Part shown: piece by piece, positions 24,072 to 33,590 of the stretch | Layout of the letters: every line of letters begins with the position of its first letter | Numbering within the stretch: the first letter of the stretch is position 1 | From: an uncultured Aquimarina sp. | Lineage (GTDB): Bacteria > Bacteroidota > Bacteroidia > Flavobacteriales > Flavobacteriaceae | NCBI GenBank assembly: GCA_947498455.1 | Contig: CANMKK010000023.1 | Span: forward strand, 19,381-83,380 | DNA length: 64,000 bases | Direction: 5' to 3' | Position numbers and translations under genes: made by a program | The notes under the pieces: generated by a model | The model's input: only the letters and a program-made list of their open reading frames with translations | Told to the model about the DNA's origin: nothing | Databases searched by the model: none

Positions 24072-25820
24072 ATGAAAAAAGTTTCATTATCAGTACTATG
24101 CGTTGTTTTTGGTCTTGCAACAGTGTTTGGTCAAAGAGCAAAACAAAATGTTGTACATTTTTATGATTGGCATTTGCCTAAGAAAGCAATCGCTCCAGAA
24201 CTTGTTACATATAATATAGAAACAATTGATGATAAAAGTAATACAGAGAAGTTATCTTTAAGGGTAAATGACGATGTATATAATAAATACGATCAAGTAC
24301 TAAACTTCCAGAAATCACAATTGATATCTCAGGGATTGGATAGTTATTTTAATCTAAATTCATTTCAATATAAATTGGATAAAGGTGATGGAGCCGATTT
24401 AAACTTTATTTTGGGAAGCGATAAGTTTGAATTTTATATTACTGCCGAAAAAACAAAAAATTCATCAGATGATGCATCTTATGTAGGTAAACTGTATTTG
24501 ATATCTCCTCTAAAGTTAACAGTTCTGGATAAGGATAGGAATAACGTAGTAACCAAGATTATTGATGAAAGAAAGATGATAGGAGAAAAATCTGTAAAAG
24601 ATAATGCTTCCATCAAAGATAAAAGAATTGCAATAAAGGCAATGATAGATGAATTGGTTGCAAATCAAAAAAAATACTTTGATAAAGCAAGAAGTGAATA
24701 CGGATATAATCTATATAAAATTGCAGCTCAGGTAAAAGATGAATTAGATTTTTATAGAGAAAAGTCTAAAAAAGGAGTTTTTTATAAAATTGGTAAAAAG
24801 AAAGGGTATGATTTAGAGAGCGTTAATAGTAGTATTGATGAGATCAAAGAGTTCGCGAAACTAGAAGATTCTAAAGATTACAGTCAAAAACTAAAAGAAT
24901 TATTAACAAAACACATTTCTTTTTGGGAAGCAGAGGAAAAAAAATATAATGAGGATGATGCTAAACAAACAAAAATAAAATGGGCACTACTAGCAAACAT
25001 AATAGGTGCCTATACTGTATTGGATTCGTATGATCAAGCCTTAAAGTATTATGGAGATACAGAAGAAATGGATTATAAAAAAGATTTTCTTCCAGCGGTA
25101 ATAAAATTAGGTCAAGAACACAAAAAACGATTTAAATTACATCACGATGAGGATGGTAAACCTTATAGGAATTATAAAGATATTAGTTTTGCAACCACCA
25201 ATACAGTAATTAAGAAAAATGAATCCCTAGAAAAAGGGGGCTTTAGAGATGGGTATGTTGTAACTAAATCAGGGGATACAATACGAGGTAAGCTTCAGTT
25301 AACAATGCTAGAACAGACAGAAAATTTTCCTAAAGGATCTAATATTGTAAGTTTGGATTTTGATAGTGGATTAGGGAAGTCGGTTAAAATGACTATTGTT
25401 AATGCTAAAGGAAAAGAGAGGTCTAAGTATTTTGATGCTAAAAAGAATAAACGATTAGTGATAGGAGAGAAAGTGTTTGAATCCGTTAAGTTTAAAGAAG
25501 GATCTATGGGCGGTTCTGATGTTGATCTTGGTAAAATGGCTCTGGCAGGTGCAAGTGAAAAATTTGCATTGTTGGTTTATAAATCAGATTATATAGCAGT
25601 ATATAGACACGGCAGTGAGGTAATATTAAAAAAGGCAAGAGACGATAAAGGATATTCGACTTCATCAACAGGGTATGTGCTTAGTTTTAAAAAGAAATTA
25701 GCAAAACTTGTTTCGGATTGTAAAGAATTATCGGAAAGAGCAGCAAATAAAGAGTTTCAGAACAATCAAGAAAGCTTATTGACCTTTGCGCAGGAATATA
25801 CAAGGTATAAATCGGAATGA
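24072..25820 (+). CDS. Secreted hypothetical protein, 582 residues
   Basis: A signal peptide (residues 1-20, ending T-V-F-G-Q) starts a large Lys/Asp-rich protein. Residues about 190-330 are rich in Lys/Glu and probably helical (VKDELDFYREKSKKGVFYKI). Residues about 390-480 look beta-rich (GYVVTKSGDTIRGKLQLTML), as in flavobacterial proteins that begin a domain with a D-T-I-x-G-K strand. No catalytic motif is seen and no family is recognised with confidence. It is followed by a terminator and an outer membrane-type gene. Location: periplasm or outer membrane. Confidence 0.7.
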   Translation: MKKVSLSVLCVVFGLATVFGQRAKQNVVHFYDWHLPKKAIAPELVTYNIETIDDKSNTEKLSLRVNDDVYNKYDQVLNFQKSQLISQGLDSYFNLNSFQYKLDKGDGADLNFILGSDKFEFYITAEKTKNSSDDASYVGKLYLISPLKLTVLDKDRNNVVTKIIDERKMIGEKSVKDNASIKDKRIAIKAMIDELVANQKKYFDKARSEYGYNLYKIAAQVKDELDFYREKSKKGVFYKIGKKKGYDLESVNSSIDEIKEFAKLEDSKDYSQKLKELLTKHISFWEAEEKKYNEDDAKQTKIKWALLANIIGAYTVLDSYDQALKYYGDTEEMDYKKDFLPAVIKLGQEHKKRFKLHHDEDGKPYRNYKDISFATTNTVIKKNESLEKGGFRDGYVVTKSGDTIRGKLQLTMLEQTENFPKGSNIVSLDFDSGLGKSVKMTIVNAKGKERSKYFDAKKNKRLVIGEKVFESVKFKEGSMGGSDVDLGKMALAGASEKFALLVYKSDYIAVYRHGSEVILKKARDDKGYSTSSTGYVLSFKKKLAKLVSDCKELSERAANKEFQNNQESLLTFAQEYTRYKSE

Positions 25821-25875
25821 TAATTAGTAGTATACTCCTTATGCATAGGTGTAAATAAATATTTTTAATGATAAT

Positions 25876-25911
25876 CAAATCCGATGAAGCTAGTCTTTAT
25901 CGGATTTTTTA
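25876..25911 (+). terminator. Terminator after the 582-residue secreted protein gene
   Basis: AAATCCGAT (25877-25885) pairs with ATCGGATTT (25899-25907), followed by more Ts. Its position shows that translation of the next gene starts after it, at 25943. Confidence 0.85.
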
Positions 25912-25942
25912 TATATTGGGATGCCTATTAAAACCAAATCTC

Positions 25943-26944
25943 ATGAAAAAAATATGTGTATGTGTTGCATTATTTGTTAGTCAGATATTTCAAGCTCAGA
26001 CAAATGTGGATCAGTTATTAGAGTTAGGGATTGAAAATGCTCAGCAGTTTAGTACAGATTATTTTGCGCCAGCAGGAGAAGCCTTAATTAATAGTATGTC
26101 TAATGGGTGGTATTCTACGGCAAAGGTTAAAAAGTTGTTCCATTTCGAAATAGGGTTTATTGGTAATGTATCTTTTATAAGAGAAGAAAAACAATCATTT
26201 ATTCTTAATACTATAGAATATACGGATGTATCATTACAAAATAGTGCTTCAAATCAATCCGTAGCAAGTATTTTTGGAACGAATGAAGAAGATATTGTAG
26301 TGATATTGAATCAAGGGCAAGCTGGTTCCATTCAGGTCACATTACCGGACGGAATTGGAGATAAAGCTATTAAAATGATTCCTACAGGTTTTTTACAAGG
26401 ATCCATGGGGATTTCTAAAAGTACTGAGATTAAAGCCAGATTTTTACCAAAAATAAAATCTGGAGAAGAAGCAGAGGTGTCATTGTTTGGTTTAGCCGTT
26501 CAGCATGAATTAACGGATTGGATGTATTCCTGGAAAAGACTCCCGTTTAGAGTATCTGGATTAATTGGTTATACAAGAATAAAAGGTTTTTATGATTTCT
26601 CAGATGATAGCGTGATTGATGGAGAAGATCAGGAAATTGATTTAAAATCAAACTCTTGGCTAATTAGTGGGATCATTTCTACAAAACTACCAAAGCTTAA
26701 TTTTTATGGAGGTTTTGGGTATTACTTTGGGTCGAGTAAAACAGATATTCTTGGAACTTATAGATTGCAAAATGGGCCATTAGTCTCGCAAACAATAAAA
26801 GATCCTATCAGTGTAGAAAATAAGACCAGAGGACTTAAAGCTACACTAGGAACCAACGTTCAGCTAGGTTTTTTTAGAGTTAACTTAGATTATACATTAC
26901 AGAACTATAGTAACCTATCTTTAGGACTTAATTTTGGTTGGTAA
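25943..26944 (+). CDS. DUF6588-like outer membrane beta-barrel protein
   Basis: A 333-residue protein with a signal peptide (ends S-Q-I-F-Q-A-Q). The frame is open 25 codons further upstream, but that part lies in the preceding terminator, so ATG 25943 is the start. The N-terminal part (LELGIENAQQFSTDYFAPAG, EALINSMSNGWYSTAKVKK) matches my memory of DUF6588 proteins, and the rest is a run of amphipathic strands ending in a barrel-type C-terminus (NLSLGLNFGW with terminal aromatic). Probably an outer membrane protein of unknown cargo. Confidence 0.7.
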   Translation: MKKICVCVALFVSQIFQAQTNVDQLLELGIENAQQFSTDYFAPAGEALINSMSNGWYSTAKVKKLFHFEIGFIGNVSFIREEKQSFILNTIEYTDVSLQNSASNQSVASIFGTNEEDIVVILNQGQAGSIQVTLPDGIGDKAIKMIPTGFLQGSMGISKSTEIKARFLPKIKSGEEAEVSLFGLAVQHELTDWMYSWKRLPFRVSGLIGYTRIKGFYDFSDDSVIDGEDQEIDLKSNSWLISGIISTKLPKLNFYGGFGYYFGSSKTDILGTYRLQNGPLVSQTIKDPISVENKTRGLKATLGTNVQLGFFRVNLDYTLQNYSNLSLGLNFGW

Positions 26945-27032
26945 TTTAACTTAGGATTCACAAAATAAATCGTTTAAGAATTTGTATTTTCGCGAGGCAA
27001 ATAATTTTAATTATAACCATAAAGAAATTACA

Positions 27033-27959
27033 ATGAAAGTTACAGTAGTAGGAGCTGGCGCAGTAGGTGCAAGTTGTGCAGAATATATCGCTATTAAGAA
27101 TTTTGCTTCAGAAGTAGTATTGTTAGATATCAAAGAAGGATATGCAGAAGGTAAAGCAATGGATCTGATGCAAACTGCTTCTTTAAATGGATTTGATACT
27201 AAAATAACAGGAACTACTGGAGATTATTCTAAAACTGCGGGTAGTGATATTGTTGTGATAACATCAGGAATACCTCGTAAACCAGGAATGACCCGTGAAG
27301 AGTTAATAGGTATTAATGCAGGTATTGTAAAAACAGTTTCAGCGAGCTTAATAGAGCATTCTCCGAATACAATTATTATTGTAGTGAGTAATCCTATGGA
27401 TACAATGACATATTTAGTGCATAAAACTACAGATTTGCCTAAAAACAGAATTATTGGTATGGGTGGAGCATTAGATAGTGCACGTTTTAAATATAGATTA
27501 GCAGAGGCATTAGAAGCACCAATATCTGATGTTGATGGAATGGTGATTGGAGGTCATAGTGATAAGGGTATGGTACCGTTAACAAGATTGGCAACCAGAA
27601 ACAGTGTACCAGTTTCAGAATTTATTTCTGATGATCGCCTAGAACAAGTAGCTGCCGATACTAAAGTTGGTGGAGCAACACTAACAGGTTTGTTAGGGAC
27701 ATCCGCTTGGTATGCTCCCGGAGCAGCAGTATCTGGACTAGTACAAGCGATTGCTTGTGATCAGAAAAAGATATTCCCTTGTTCTACATTATTGGAAGGA
27801 GAGTACGGTTTAAATGATTTATGTATCGGAGCTCCTGTAGTACTAGGTAGAAATGGTATCGAAAAAATTGTAAAAATTGATCTTACTGATGCAGAAAAAG
27901 CAAAACTTGCAGAAAGTGCAGAAGGAGTTAAGAAAACAAATGGGTTATTGGAGTTTTAA
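27033..27959 (+). CDS. mdh: Malate dehydrogenase
   Basis: A 308-residue NAD-dependent malate dehydrogenase of the LDH-like type. The start is ATG 27033, which gives the canonical MKVTVVGAGAVGASCAEYIA; 17 upstream codons in frame are unrelated. NAD-binding GAGAVGAS, the substrate loop with SGIPRKPGMTREEL, VSNPMDTMTYL and the catalytic His region GGHSDKGMVPL are all present. It interconverts malate and oxaloacetate in the TCA cycle. A -7-like TATTTTCG lies at 26985-26992. Confidence 0.95.
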   Translation: MKVTVVGAGAVGASCAEYIAIKNFASEVVLLDIKEGYAEGKAMDLMQTASLNGFDTKITGTTGDYSKTAGSDIVVITSGIPRKPGMTREELIGINAGIVKTVSASLIEHSPNTIIIVVSNPMDTMTYLVHKTTDLPKNRIIGMGGALDSARFKYRLAEALEAPISDVDGMVIGGHSDKGMVPLTRLATRNSVPVSEFISDDRLEQVAADTKVGGATLTGLLGTSAWYAPGAAVSGLVQAIACDQKKIFPCSTLLEGEYGLNDLCIGAPVVLGRNGIEKIVKIDLTDAEKAKLAESAEGVKKTNGLLEF

Positions 27960-27992
27960 GGCTATACTGTACCCTTTTTATTAGTATAATGA

Positions 27993-28027
27993 AAGAGCTG
28001 CTATTATAAATAGTAGCTCTTCGTTTT
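27993..28027 (+). terminator. Terminator after mdh
   Basis: A 13-bp stem (27993-28005 with 28009-28021, one G-T wobble, 3-nt loop), followed by CGTTTTT. Confidence 0.75.
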
Positions 28028-28039
28028 TAAATTAAATCT

Positions 28040-28998
28040 ATGATCAAAATTCGGTGTTGTAAAACTCTAATATGTGTATTTAGTTTTTTGTTTTCTCTTC
28101 TGCTATGCTCTTGTGATTTTGGATCACGGCCAGATAAGATTATTGAAATGACTATAGAATTAAATGAAAAACATAATTCTGATAAGCAAATCGACTTAAC
28201 TCTTTTAAAGTTGAATAAAAGGCTGCAAAAAATAGCTAAAAATGCTGAAGCAGTAGTGTTATCTGATAAAAATCAAATCAAGATTACAATAGCTACTAAT
28301 TTTCAAGAAGAGAGATTTGAAAAGTATGTTCTAAATCCAGGAAAATTGGATTTTTATGAAACATATCGTCTTGAAGATTTTACTACTTTTCTTCTAAAAG
28401 TAAATGAGGAAGCAAAAATTACAGAAAGGGTAGAAGGTGATCCATTTTTCGAATTGATTAAAAAGCCTGGATATCAAGGGGGGGGGCTGTTTTGTTTTAT
28501 ATAGAAGGAAAAGATTCGACTTCCATCAAAAGGTATATTTCTTCGGGAGCTGTAGAATCTGTGTTGCCTGATAAAAAACAATTTGTTAAGTTTTTATGGG
28601 GAGTAAAGGAGAAAGAGACAGGTCTTCTGCCATTATATGCGGTTAAGAAAAACAAATTTGGAAACCCAGCACTTAGTGGTGATGTAATAGTAGATGCTTT
28701 TATGAATTACAATTCATTAAATATGCCTGTAATTTCCATGCAAATGAATAGAGAAGGAGCAGAAAAGTGGAAGGATTTGACCGGAAGAGCATCTACGCAA
28801 AGATCACAAATTGCAATTGTGCTAAATAATGAGGTATATAGCGCTCCAGGAGTGTCTTCAGGACCGATAGAAGGAGGGCGTTCTGAAATATCTGGTGATT
28901 TTACTGTAGAAGAAGCTCAGGATTTTGCTAACATCCTAATGTCGGGTTCGATCCCAAAAATGAAAATAATTAATTTTGAAGTAAAAAAAATAAAATAG
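28040..28998 (+). pseudogene. Lipoprotein with SecD P1-head-like domain, frame broken at a G9 tract
   Basis: Two overlapping frames, 28040-28504 and 28492-28998, join into one gene of about 319 residues if the run of nine Gs at 28478-28486 had ten (or seven) Gs. Part 1 has a lipoprotein signal (LFSLLLCSC) and an N-terminal domain; its last residues Y-Q-G-G match the YQGG of SecDF. Part 2 continues with the SecD P1-head block: VISMQMNREGAEKW, RSQIAIVLNNEVYSAPGVSS, GRSEISGDFTVEEAQDFANI. It has no membrane helices, so it would be a free periplasmic SecD-like lipoprotein. The break may be a real frameshift, a switch tract or a sequencing error. Confidence 0.75.
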
Positions 28999-29070
28999 AA
29001 GTTTTTTAGTATACGACCTATTAGGATCTATATTTATTAGAAGACTTTAGAAAAGCAAATTTTATTTTTT

Positions 29071-29078
29071 TATATTTG
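29071..29078 (+). promoter_or_regulatory. -7 box just before the SecD-related gene at 29083
   Basis: TATATTTG matches TAnnTTTG and ends 4 nt before the ATG, so the transcript would be leaderless. Confidence 0.45.
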
Positions 29079-29082
29079 CCAG

Positions 29083-29703
29083 ATGAATAAAAAATGGTGT
29101 TTCGGGACTTTACTAACTGTACTTGCATTGCTAGTTGTAGTACAGCAAGAGACCGTTGTACCTAATCAGGAAATTGTATTAGAGTTTGTTGATATTGAGG
29201 TTACCTCTCCTGAGGCTCAAAATGCGATTACAATTGTAAAGAAACGGTTACAATCATTAGGGGCAAAAAAAACCAGAGTATCACAAGAGTTAAGAAATGG
29301 TACTCTAAAGATTACCTATTATAGTGATACTGATGTAGAAAGTATTAAGAAAACACTTTCTGAAGAACAAGGTATAGCATTAGACCACATTGTTTATGAT
29401 CAAAACGGGGATGATAACCAATATCCCTTCAATGATGATTTTAAAGACTATAATCTTGATGTTTACGAAATTCACAAAAGCACAGATTTAGATACAGGCT
29501 TTAATGAGAAATATCTTTTAAAAGTAACATATAAACGAGAAGGAAATACCAATTATACTTTATATAGTTTTGTTACTGATATTGATGATACCCGAATTAA
29601 TCGACTTGTAAAAGTCGCCCAAAAGCTATATGCTGATATTGCATTGGCAATAGATAATACTTCACGTACTATTCCAGAGGTAAGAGCTGGACCCATCTCC
29701 TAA
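29083..29703 (+). CDS. Membrane-anchored SecD P1-related protein
   Basis: A 206-residue protein with an N-terminal hydrophobic segment (about 7-20) that could be a signal or anchor. Residues about 35-95 (SPEAQNAITIVKKRLQSLGA, then KTRVSQELRNGTLKITYY) resemble the start of the SecD periplasmic domain (compare VTSAFEVLRKRIDKFGVTQP in SecDF), a ferredoxin-like unit. The rest (about 120-206) is not recognised. It lies between the broken SecD-like lipoprotein and secDF, all on one strand. A helper or relic of SecDF is possible; weakly supported. Confidence 0.6.
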   Translation: MNKKWCFGTLLTVLALLVVVQQETVVPNQEIVLEFVDIEVTSPEAQNAITIVKKRLQSLGAKKTRVSQELRNGTLKITYYSDTDVESIKKTLSEEQGIALDHIVYDQNGDDNQYPFNDDFKDYNLDVYEIHKSTDLDTGFNEKYLLKVTYKREGNTNYTLYSFVTDIDDTRINRLVKVAQKLYADIALAIDNTSRTIPEVRAGPIS

Positions 29704-29776
29704 TTAGAATTCGAATTTTTTAAAGAATTTTAAGAAATTTTCAATTTTTACAAAAAAACTGAAAGTAATTATAATA

Positions 29777-29784
29777 TACTTTTG
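29777..29784 (+). promoter_or_regulatory. Candidate -7 box upstream of secDF
   Basis: TACTTTTG fits TAnnTTTG; it lies 134 nt before the secDF ATG, giving a long leader. No TTG at -33. Confidence 0.35.
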
Positions 29785-29918
29785 ACTTTTTTTACATAAA
29801 GCTTATTTCTGAGATAGAATAAAGCATATGTATATACTATCACACAATTAAAATAACCGTCAGATGTAGAGTAAGTTCGTGATAACTTGTTTTAATATTT
29901 GACACAAATAAACAAATA

Positions 29919-32900
29919 ATGCAAAATAAAGGACTTGTTAGAGTGTTTGCGATTTTATTCGCATTGGTATGTCTGTACCAATTGTCGTTTACATATCTAA
30001 CATATACAAAAGAGAACGAAGCGGAAGCTTACGCAATTAATAAATATCCAGAAAGCGTTGATAACTACTCTAAACTTAGAGAAACAGCGGAGCGTGCTTA
30101 TTTGGATTCTATAGGAAAGGATCCGATTTTCGCTAATTTCAGTTACAACGATGCTAAAGGAAAAGAACTAAATAAAGGGCTTGACCTTAAAGGAGGAATC
30201 AATGTGATTCTTCAAATATCTGTAAAGGATATATTAAGAGGATTAGCAAATAATTCTAAAGACCCTTCTTTTAACCAAGCATTGGCTGCGGCTGATCAAA
30301 CACAAAAAAATAGTCAAAATACTTATGTAGAAGACTTTTTTATTGAATTTGAAAAAATACCAGATGCTAAATTAGCCTCTCCGGATATTTTTGCTAATAA
30401 AAATCTAAGTGACGATATCACATATGATATGTCCAATGATGTTGTTAAGCCAGTTTTAAAAAGAAAAATAGACGAGTCTGTAACATCTGCATTTGAGGTA
30501 TTGCGTAAGCGTATCGATAAGTTTGGGGTTACACAACCTAATATTCAGCGTTTAGGAGAGTCTGGACGTATTTTGGTAGAATTGCCAGGAGCAAAAGATG
30601 TAGATCGTGTAAAAGGATTATTACAGAGTACGGCACAATTGGAATTCTGGGATGTTTTCAGTATTAATGAAATGTCTTCTTTCTTAGGTCAAGCTAATAA
30701 TGTATTAAAGCAAGATCTAGAAAAAGTTAAAGAGAAAGCAACAGAAGAAGTAGCCGAAACTACAGAAAAAGCTATTGATTCTACACAATCAGATTCTACA
30801 ACTAAGAGTGAAGATGACGCGATTGCAGATTTATTAGAAGATGCAGAAGATTCTACTGTAGTTGAGGCTCAAGTAAATCCAATTTTTGATCTATTAGCTG
30901 CTGAATCTAGAGTATATCAGGGAGGGCCAATTCTAGCAACTATTGCAGCAAAAGATACTGCAAAATTCAATGAGTACCTTAGAAACCCAAAAGTAAAGAG
31001 TTTACTTTCAGGAGATCAACGTTATGCTAAATTCGTTTGGGGTAAAAAATCGAAAGATTCAGAGAATGTTGATTTATATGCATTAAAAGGGAATAGAGAT
31101 AATACTCCAGAATTAAGTGGTGGAGTAATAACTGATGCTGCCCAGACATATGATCAACTGAATAAAGTGGTGGTTTCTATGCAAATGGATGGAAAAGGTG
31201 CTAAGAGATGGGAAGAGATGACAGACCGTGCGTATAGAAACCGAAGTCAGATAGCAATTGTTCTAGATGATATCGTATATTCTGCTCCTGGAGTTTCTAG
31301 CGGGCCTATTTCTGGAGGAAGAAGTGAAATCTCTGGAGATTTTACCGTAGAAGAAGGTCAGGATTTAGCAAACGTACTTAGAGCTGGTAAATTACCGGCA
31401 TCAGCTGATATTATTCAGAGTGAAGTAGTAGGGCCATCATTAGGGCAAGAAGCAATTGATAGTGGTATTATGTCTTTTGCAATAGCGTTAGTATTGATTC
31501 TAATATGGATGATATTCTATTACGGAAAAGCAGGAGCATTTGCTGATATTGCATTAGTAGTAAATATTCTATTTATTTTTGGAGTATTGGCTGGATTAAA
31601 AGCAGTATTAACATTACCTGGTATTGCAGGTATTGTATTGACAATTGGTATGTCTGTGGATGCCAATGTACTTATCTTCGAAAGAATTAAAGAAGAACTT
31701 GCGAAAGGTAAAATTCAGAAAGATGCTATTAAAGATGGATTTAATAATGCACTATCATCTATCCTTGATGCGAATATAACTACTGGTCTTACAGGTTTGA
31801 TTCTTTTGGCTTTTGGTACGGGACCAATTAAAGGTTTTGCAACTACATTATTGATAGGTATTTTAACTTCTTTGTTTACTGCAATTTTTATCACCAGATT
31901 ATTTATTGATGGGTATGGTAAAAATGGGAAAGAACTTGCTTTTTCTACAACTATTACCAAAAACTGGTTCAAGAATGTAAATATTAATTTCTTAGGAAAG
32001 AGAAAAATTGCATATGCCATTTCTGCTGTGATCATTATAGCTGGTCTAGGATCTTTATTTACGCAAGGATTGGATCAAGGCGTTGATTTTGTTGGAGGTA
32101 GAACATATACAGTACGTTTTGCTAAAGATGTTGTTCCAACCGATGTGGAGAAGGATTTGATAGCTGAGTTTGGAAGTGCGCAGGCAAAAACATTAGGTGC
32201 TAAAAACCAATTGAAGATTACTACCAAATATAAAGTAGATGAAACAGGAGAAGCTGTGGATTCTGAAATTTCAAAGTCTTTATTTAAAGCTTTGAAGCCA
32301 TATTTAACAGATGGATTGACTTATGGTCAGTTTGCAAATGGAGATGAGGATAAACAAGTAGGGATCATGTCATCTATGAAGGTTGGACCAACTATTGCAG
32401 ATGATATTAAACAAGCAGCATTTATATCAGTAATAGGATCTTTGATTGTGGTATTCTTATATATCTTACTACGATTTAGAAGATGGCAATTTAGTTTAGG
32501 TGCGGTAGCCGCTGTATTCCACGATGTATTAGTGGTACTGGGTGTATTCTCATTAACATGGAAATTTATGCCGTTTAATATGGAAATTGACCAAGCGTTT
32601 ATTGCTGCAATACTGACCGTAATTGGATACTCGCTGAATGACACCGTGGTTGTTTTTGATAGAATTAGAGAATTCTTACAGGAACATACAGGATGGCAAT
32701 TGGATAAAAATGTAAACGGAGCATTGAATAGTACATTGAGCCGTACGCTTAATACTTCATTAACTACCTTATTAGTACTGATAGCTATATTTATCTTTGC
32801 AGAGCCATTAAGAGGATTTATGTTCTCATTAATTATTGGTGTGGTTGTAGGTACATATTCATCATTATTCATTGCAACTCCTGTAATGTATGATACAGTG

Positions 32901-32951
32901 AAAAAAGTAGGTTTAAAAGAAAAGAAAAAAGTTGAAGAGGCTGTTAGCTAA
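29919..32951 (+). CDS. secDF: Protein translocase subunit SecDF (fused)
   Basis: A 1010-residue fusion of SecD and SecF, the usual arrangement in Bacteroidetes. The SecD half has an N-terminal helix, a large P1 periplasmic domain with FEVLRKRIDKFGVTQPNIQR and the head region IAIVLDDIVYSAPGVSSGPI, and an acidic Glu/Asp/Thr insert (about 265-305). Membrane bundles follow, with GIVLTIGMSVDANVLIFERI (SecD) and FIAAILTVIGYSLNDTVVVF (SecF). It uses the proton motive force to drive late steps of Sec export and membrane protein insertion. A strong terminator with a GAAA loop follows. Confidence 0.96.
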   Translation: MQNKGLVRVFAILFALVCLYQLSFTYLTYTKENEAEAYAINKYPESVDNYSKLRETAERAYLDSIGKDPIFANFSYNDAKGKELNKGLDLKGGINVILQISVKDILRGLANNSKDPSFNQALAAADQTQKNSQNTYVEDFFIEFEKIPDAKLASPDIFANKNLSDDITYDMSNDVVKPVLKRKIDESVTSAFEVLRKRIDKFGVTQPNIQRLGESGRILVELPGAKDVDRVKGLLQSTAQLEFWDVFSINEMSSFLGQANNVLKQDLEKVKEKATEEVAETTEKAIDSTQSDSTTKSEDDAIADLLEDAEDSTVVEAQVNPIFDLLAAESRVYQGGPILATIAAKDTAKFNEYLRNPKVKSLLSGDQRYAKFVWGKKSKDSENVDLYALKGNRDNTPELSGGVITDAAQTYDQLNKVVVSMQMDGKGAKRWEEMTDRAYRNRSQIAIVLDDIVYSAPGVSSGPISGGRSEISGDFTVEEGQDLANVLRAGKLPASADIIQSEVVGPSLGQEAIDSGIMSFAIALVLILIWMIFYYGKAGAFADIALVVNILFIFGVLAGLKAVLTLPGIAGIVLTIGMSVDANVLIFERIKEELAKGKIQKDAIKDGFNNALSSILDANITTGLTGLILLAFGTGPIKGFATTLLIGILTSLFTAIFITRLFIDGYGKNGKELAFSTTITKNWFKNVNINFLGKRKIAYAISAVIIIAGLGSLFTQGLDQGVDFVGGRTYTVRFAKDVVPTDVEKDLIAEFGSAQAKTLGAKNQLKITTKYKVDETGEAVDSEISKSLFKALKPYLTDGLTYGQFANGDEDKQVGIMSSMKVGPTIADDIKQAAFISVIGSLIVVFLYILLRFRRWQFSLGAVAAVFHDVLVVLGVFSLTWKFMPFNMEIDQAFIAAILTVIGYSLNDTVVVFDRIREFLQEHTGWQLDKNVNGALNSTLSRTLNTSLTTLLVLIAIFIFAEPLRGFMFSLIIGVVVGTYSSLFIATPVMYDTVKKVGLKEKKKVEEAVS

Positions 32952-32971
32952 TTAAACTATTTTGAAATAAT

Positions 32972-33006
32972 AAAAAATCCGTTACGAAAGTGACGGATTT
33001 TTTTAT
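32972..33006 (+). terminator. Terminator after secDF with GNRA-type loop
   Basis: A 14-bp stem closed by GAAA (32986-32989), TCCGTTAC/GTGACGGA core with one wobble, A-run and T-run flanks. Confidence 0.9.
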
Positions 33007-33068
33007 TTCCTGTTTTCTAAATTCACCTTATGAATTACAAAATGTTAAAAAGGTATTATATGATTTAG

Positions 33069-33222
33069 GCATAAAACTTTCGCATATAGTTCGTTTCTTT
33101 TGCACTATATCTGCGTTATAAAATTGAACAATAGCTATACTTCGACGTAGCTCAGCACAAGTGGCTATTCTTTAATTTTATGCCTTAATCTAGTACAAAA
33201 TAATTCAAACTCCTTAGATGAA
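33069..33222 (+). repeat. Dispersed repeat family A, second full-length copy
   Basis: Over 90 percent like the 374-549 copy by eye, including CATAAAACTTTCGCATATAG and the central inverted repeat (ATAAAATT...AATAGC with GCTATT...AATTTTAT). It ends near AAATAATTCAAACTCCTTA; the CTTATCCATAAA end is missing. It lies just after the secDF terminator. Confidence 0.75.
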
Positions 33223-33590
33223 TTATCCTATAATTGATTTTTTTGTTTGAACTAGAGTCTTTATAAATTTCTCCTTATTCTGTTTAGGAAATCGTTACAT
33301 ATAATATAAACTGTCACAATTATTTGAAAGATTTTTGTAACAATCTATTTTTTTGAGTTAATACACAGAAAAGCAAATTTTTAAAAACTTATAGCAAGTA
33401 GCTTATAAGAATTTATCTTTCTAATGCATTTTTAGACATAATTCAATAGTTTTTGTAAATTCAAAATATAATATACTAATATTCATTTTGTCTTGACTCT
33501 TTTCTTTAACAGTGTGGTTGCTATGAGCCAAGTCGAAGTATAGTGATCTTGATTCAAAAGTTTCGGGTACTAGTGAAAGTATAAGTATTG
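33223..33590. other. Non-coding stretch between repeat and DUF192 gene
   Basis: About 370 nt, AT-rich, with no defensible reading frame, promoter or strong terminator. CTTATA and TATAAG (33389-33410) could form a weak hairpin. Confidence 0.35.
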
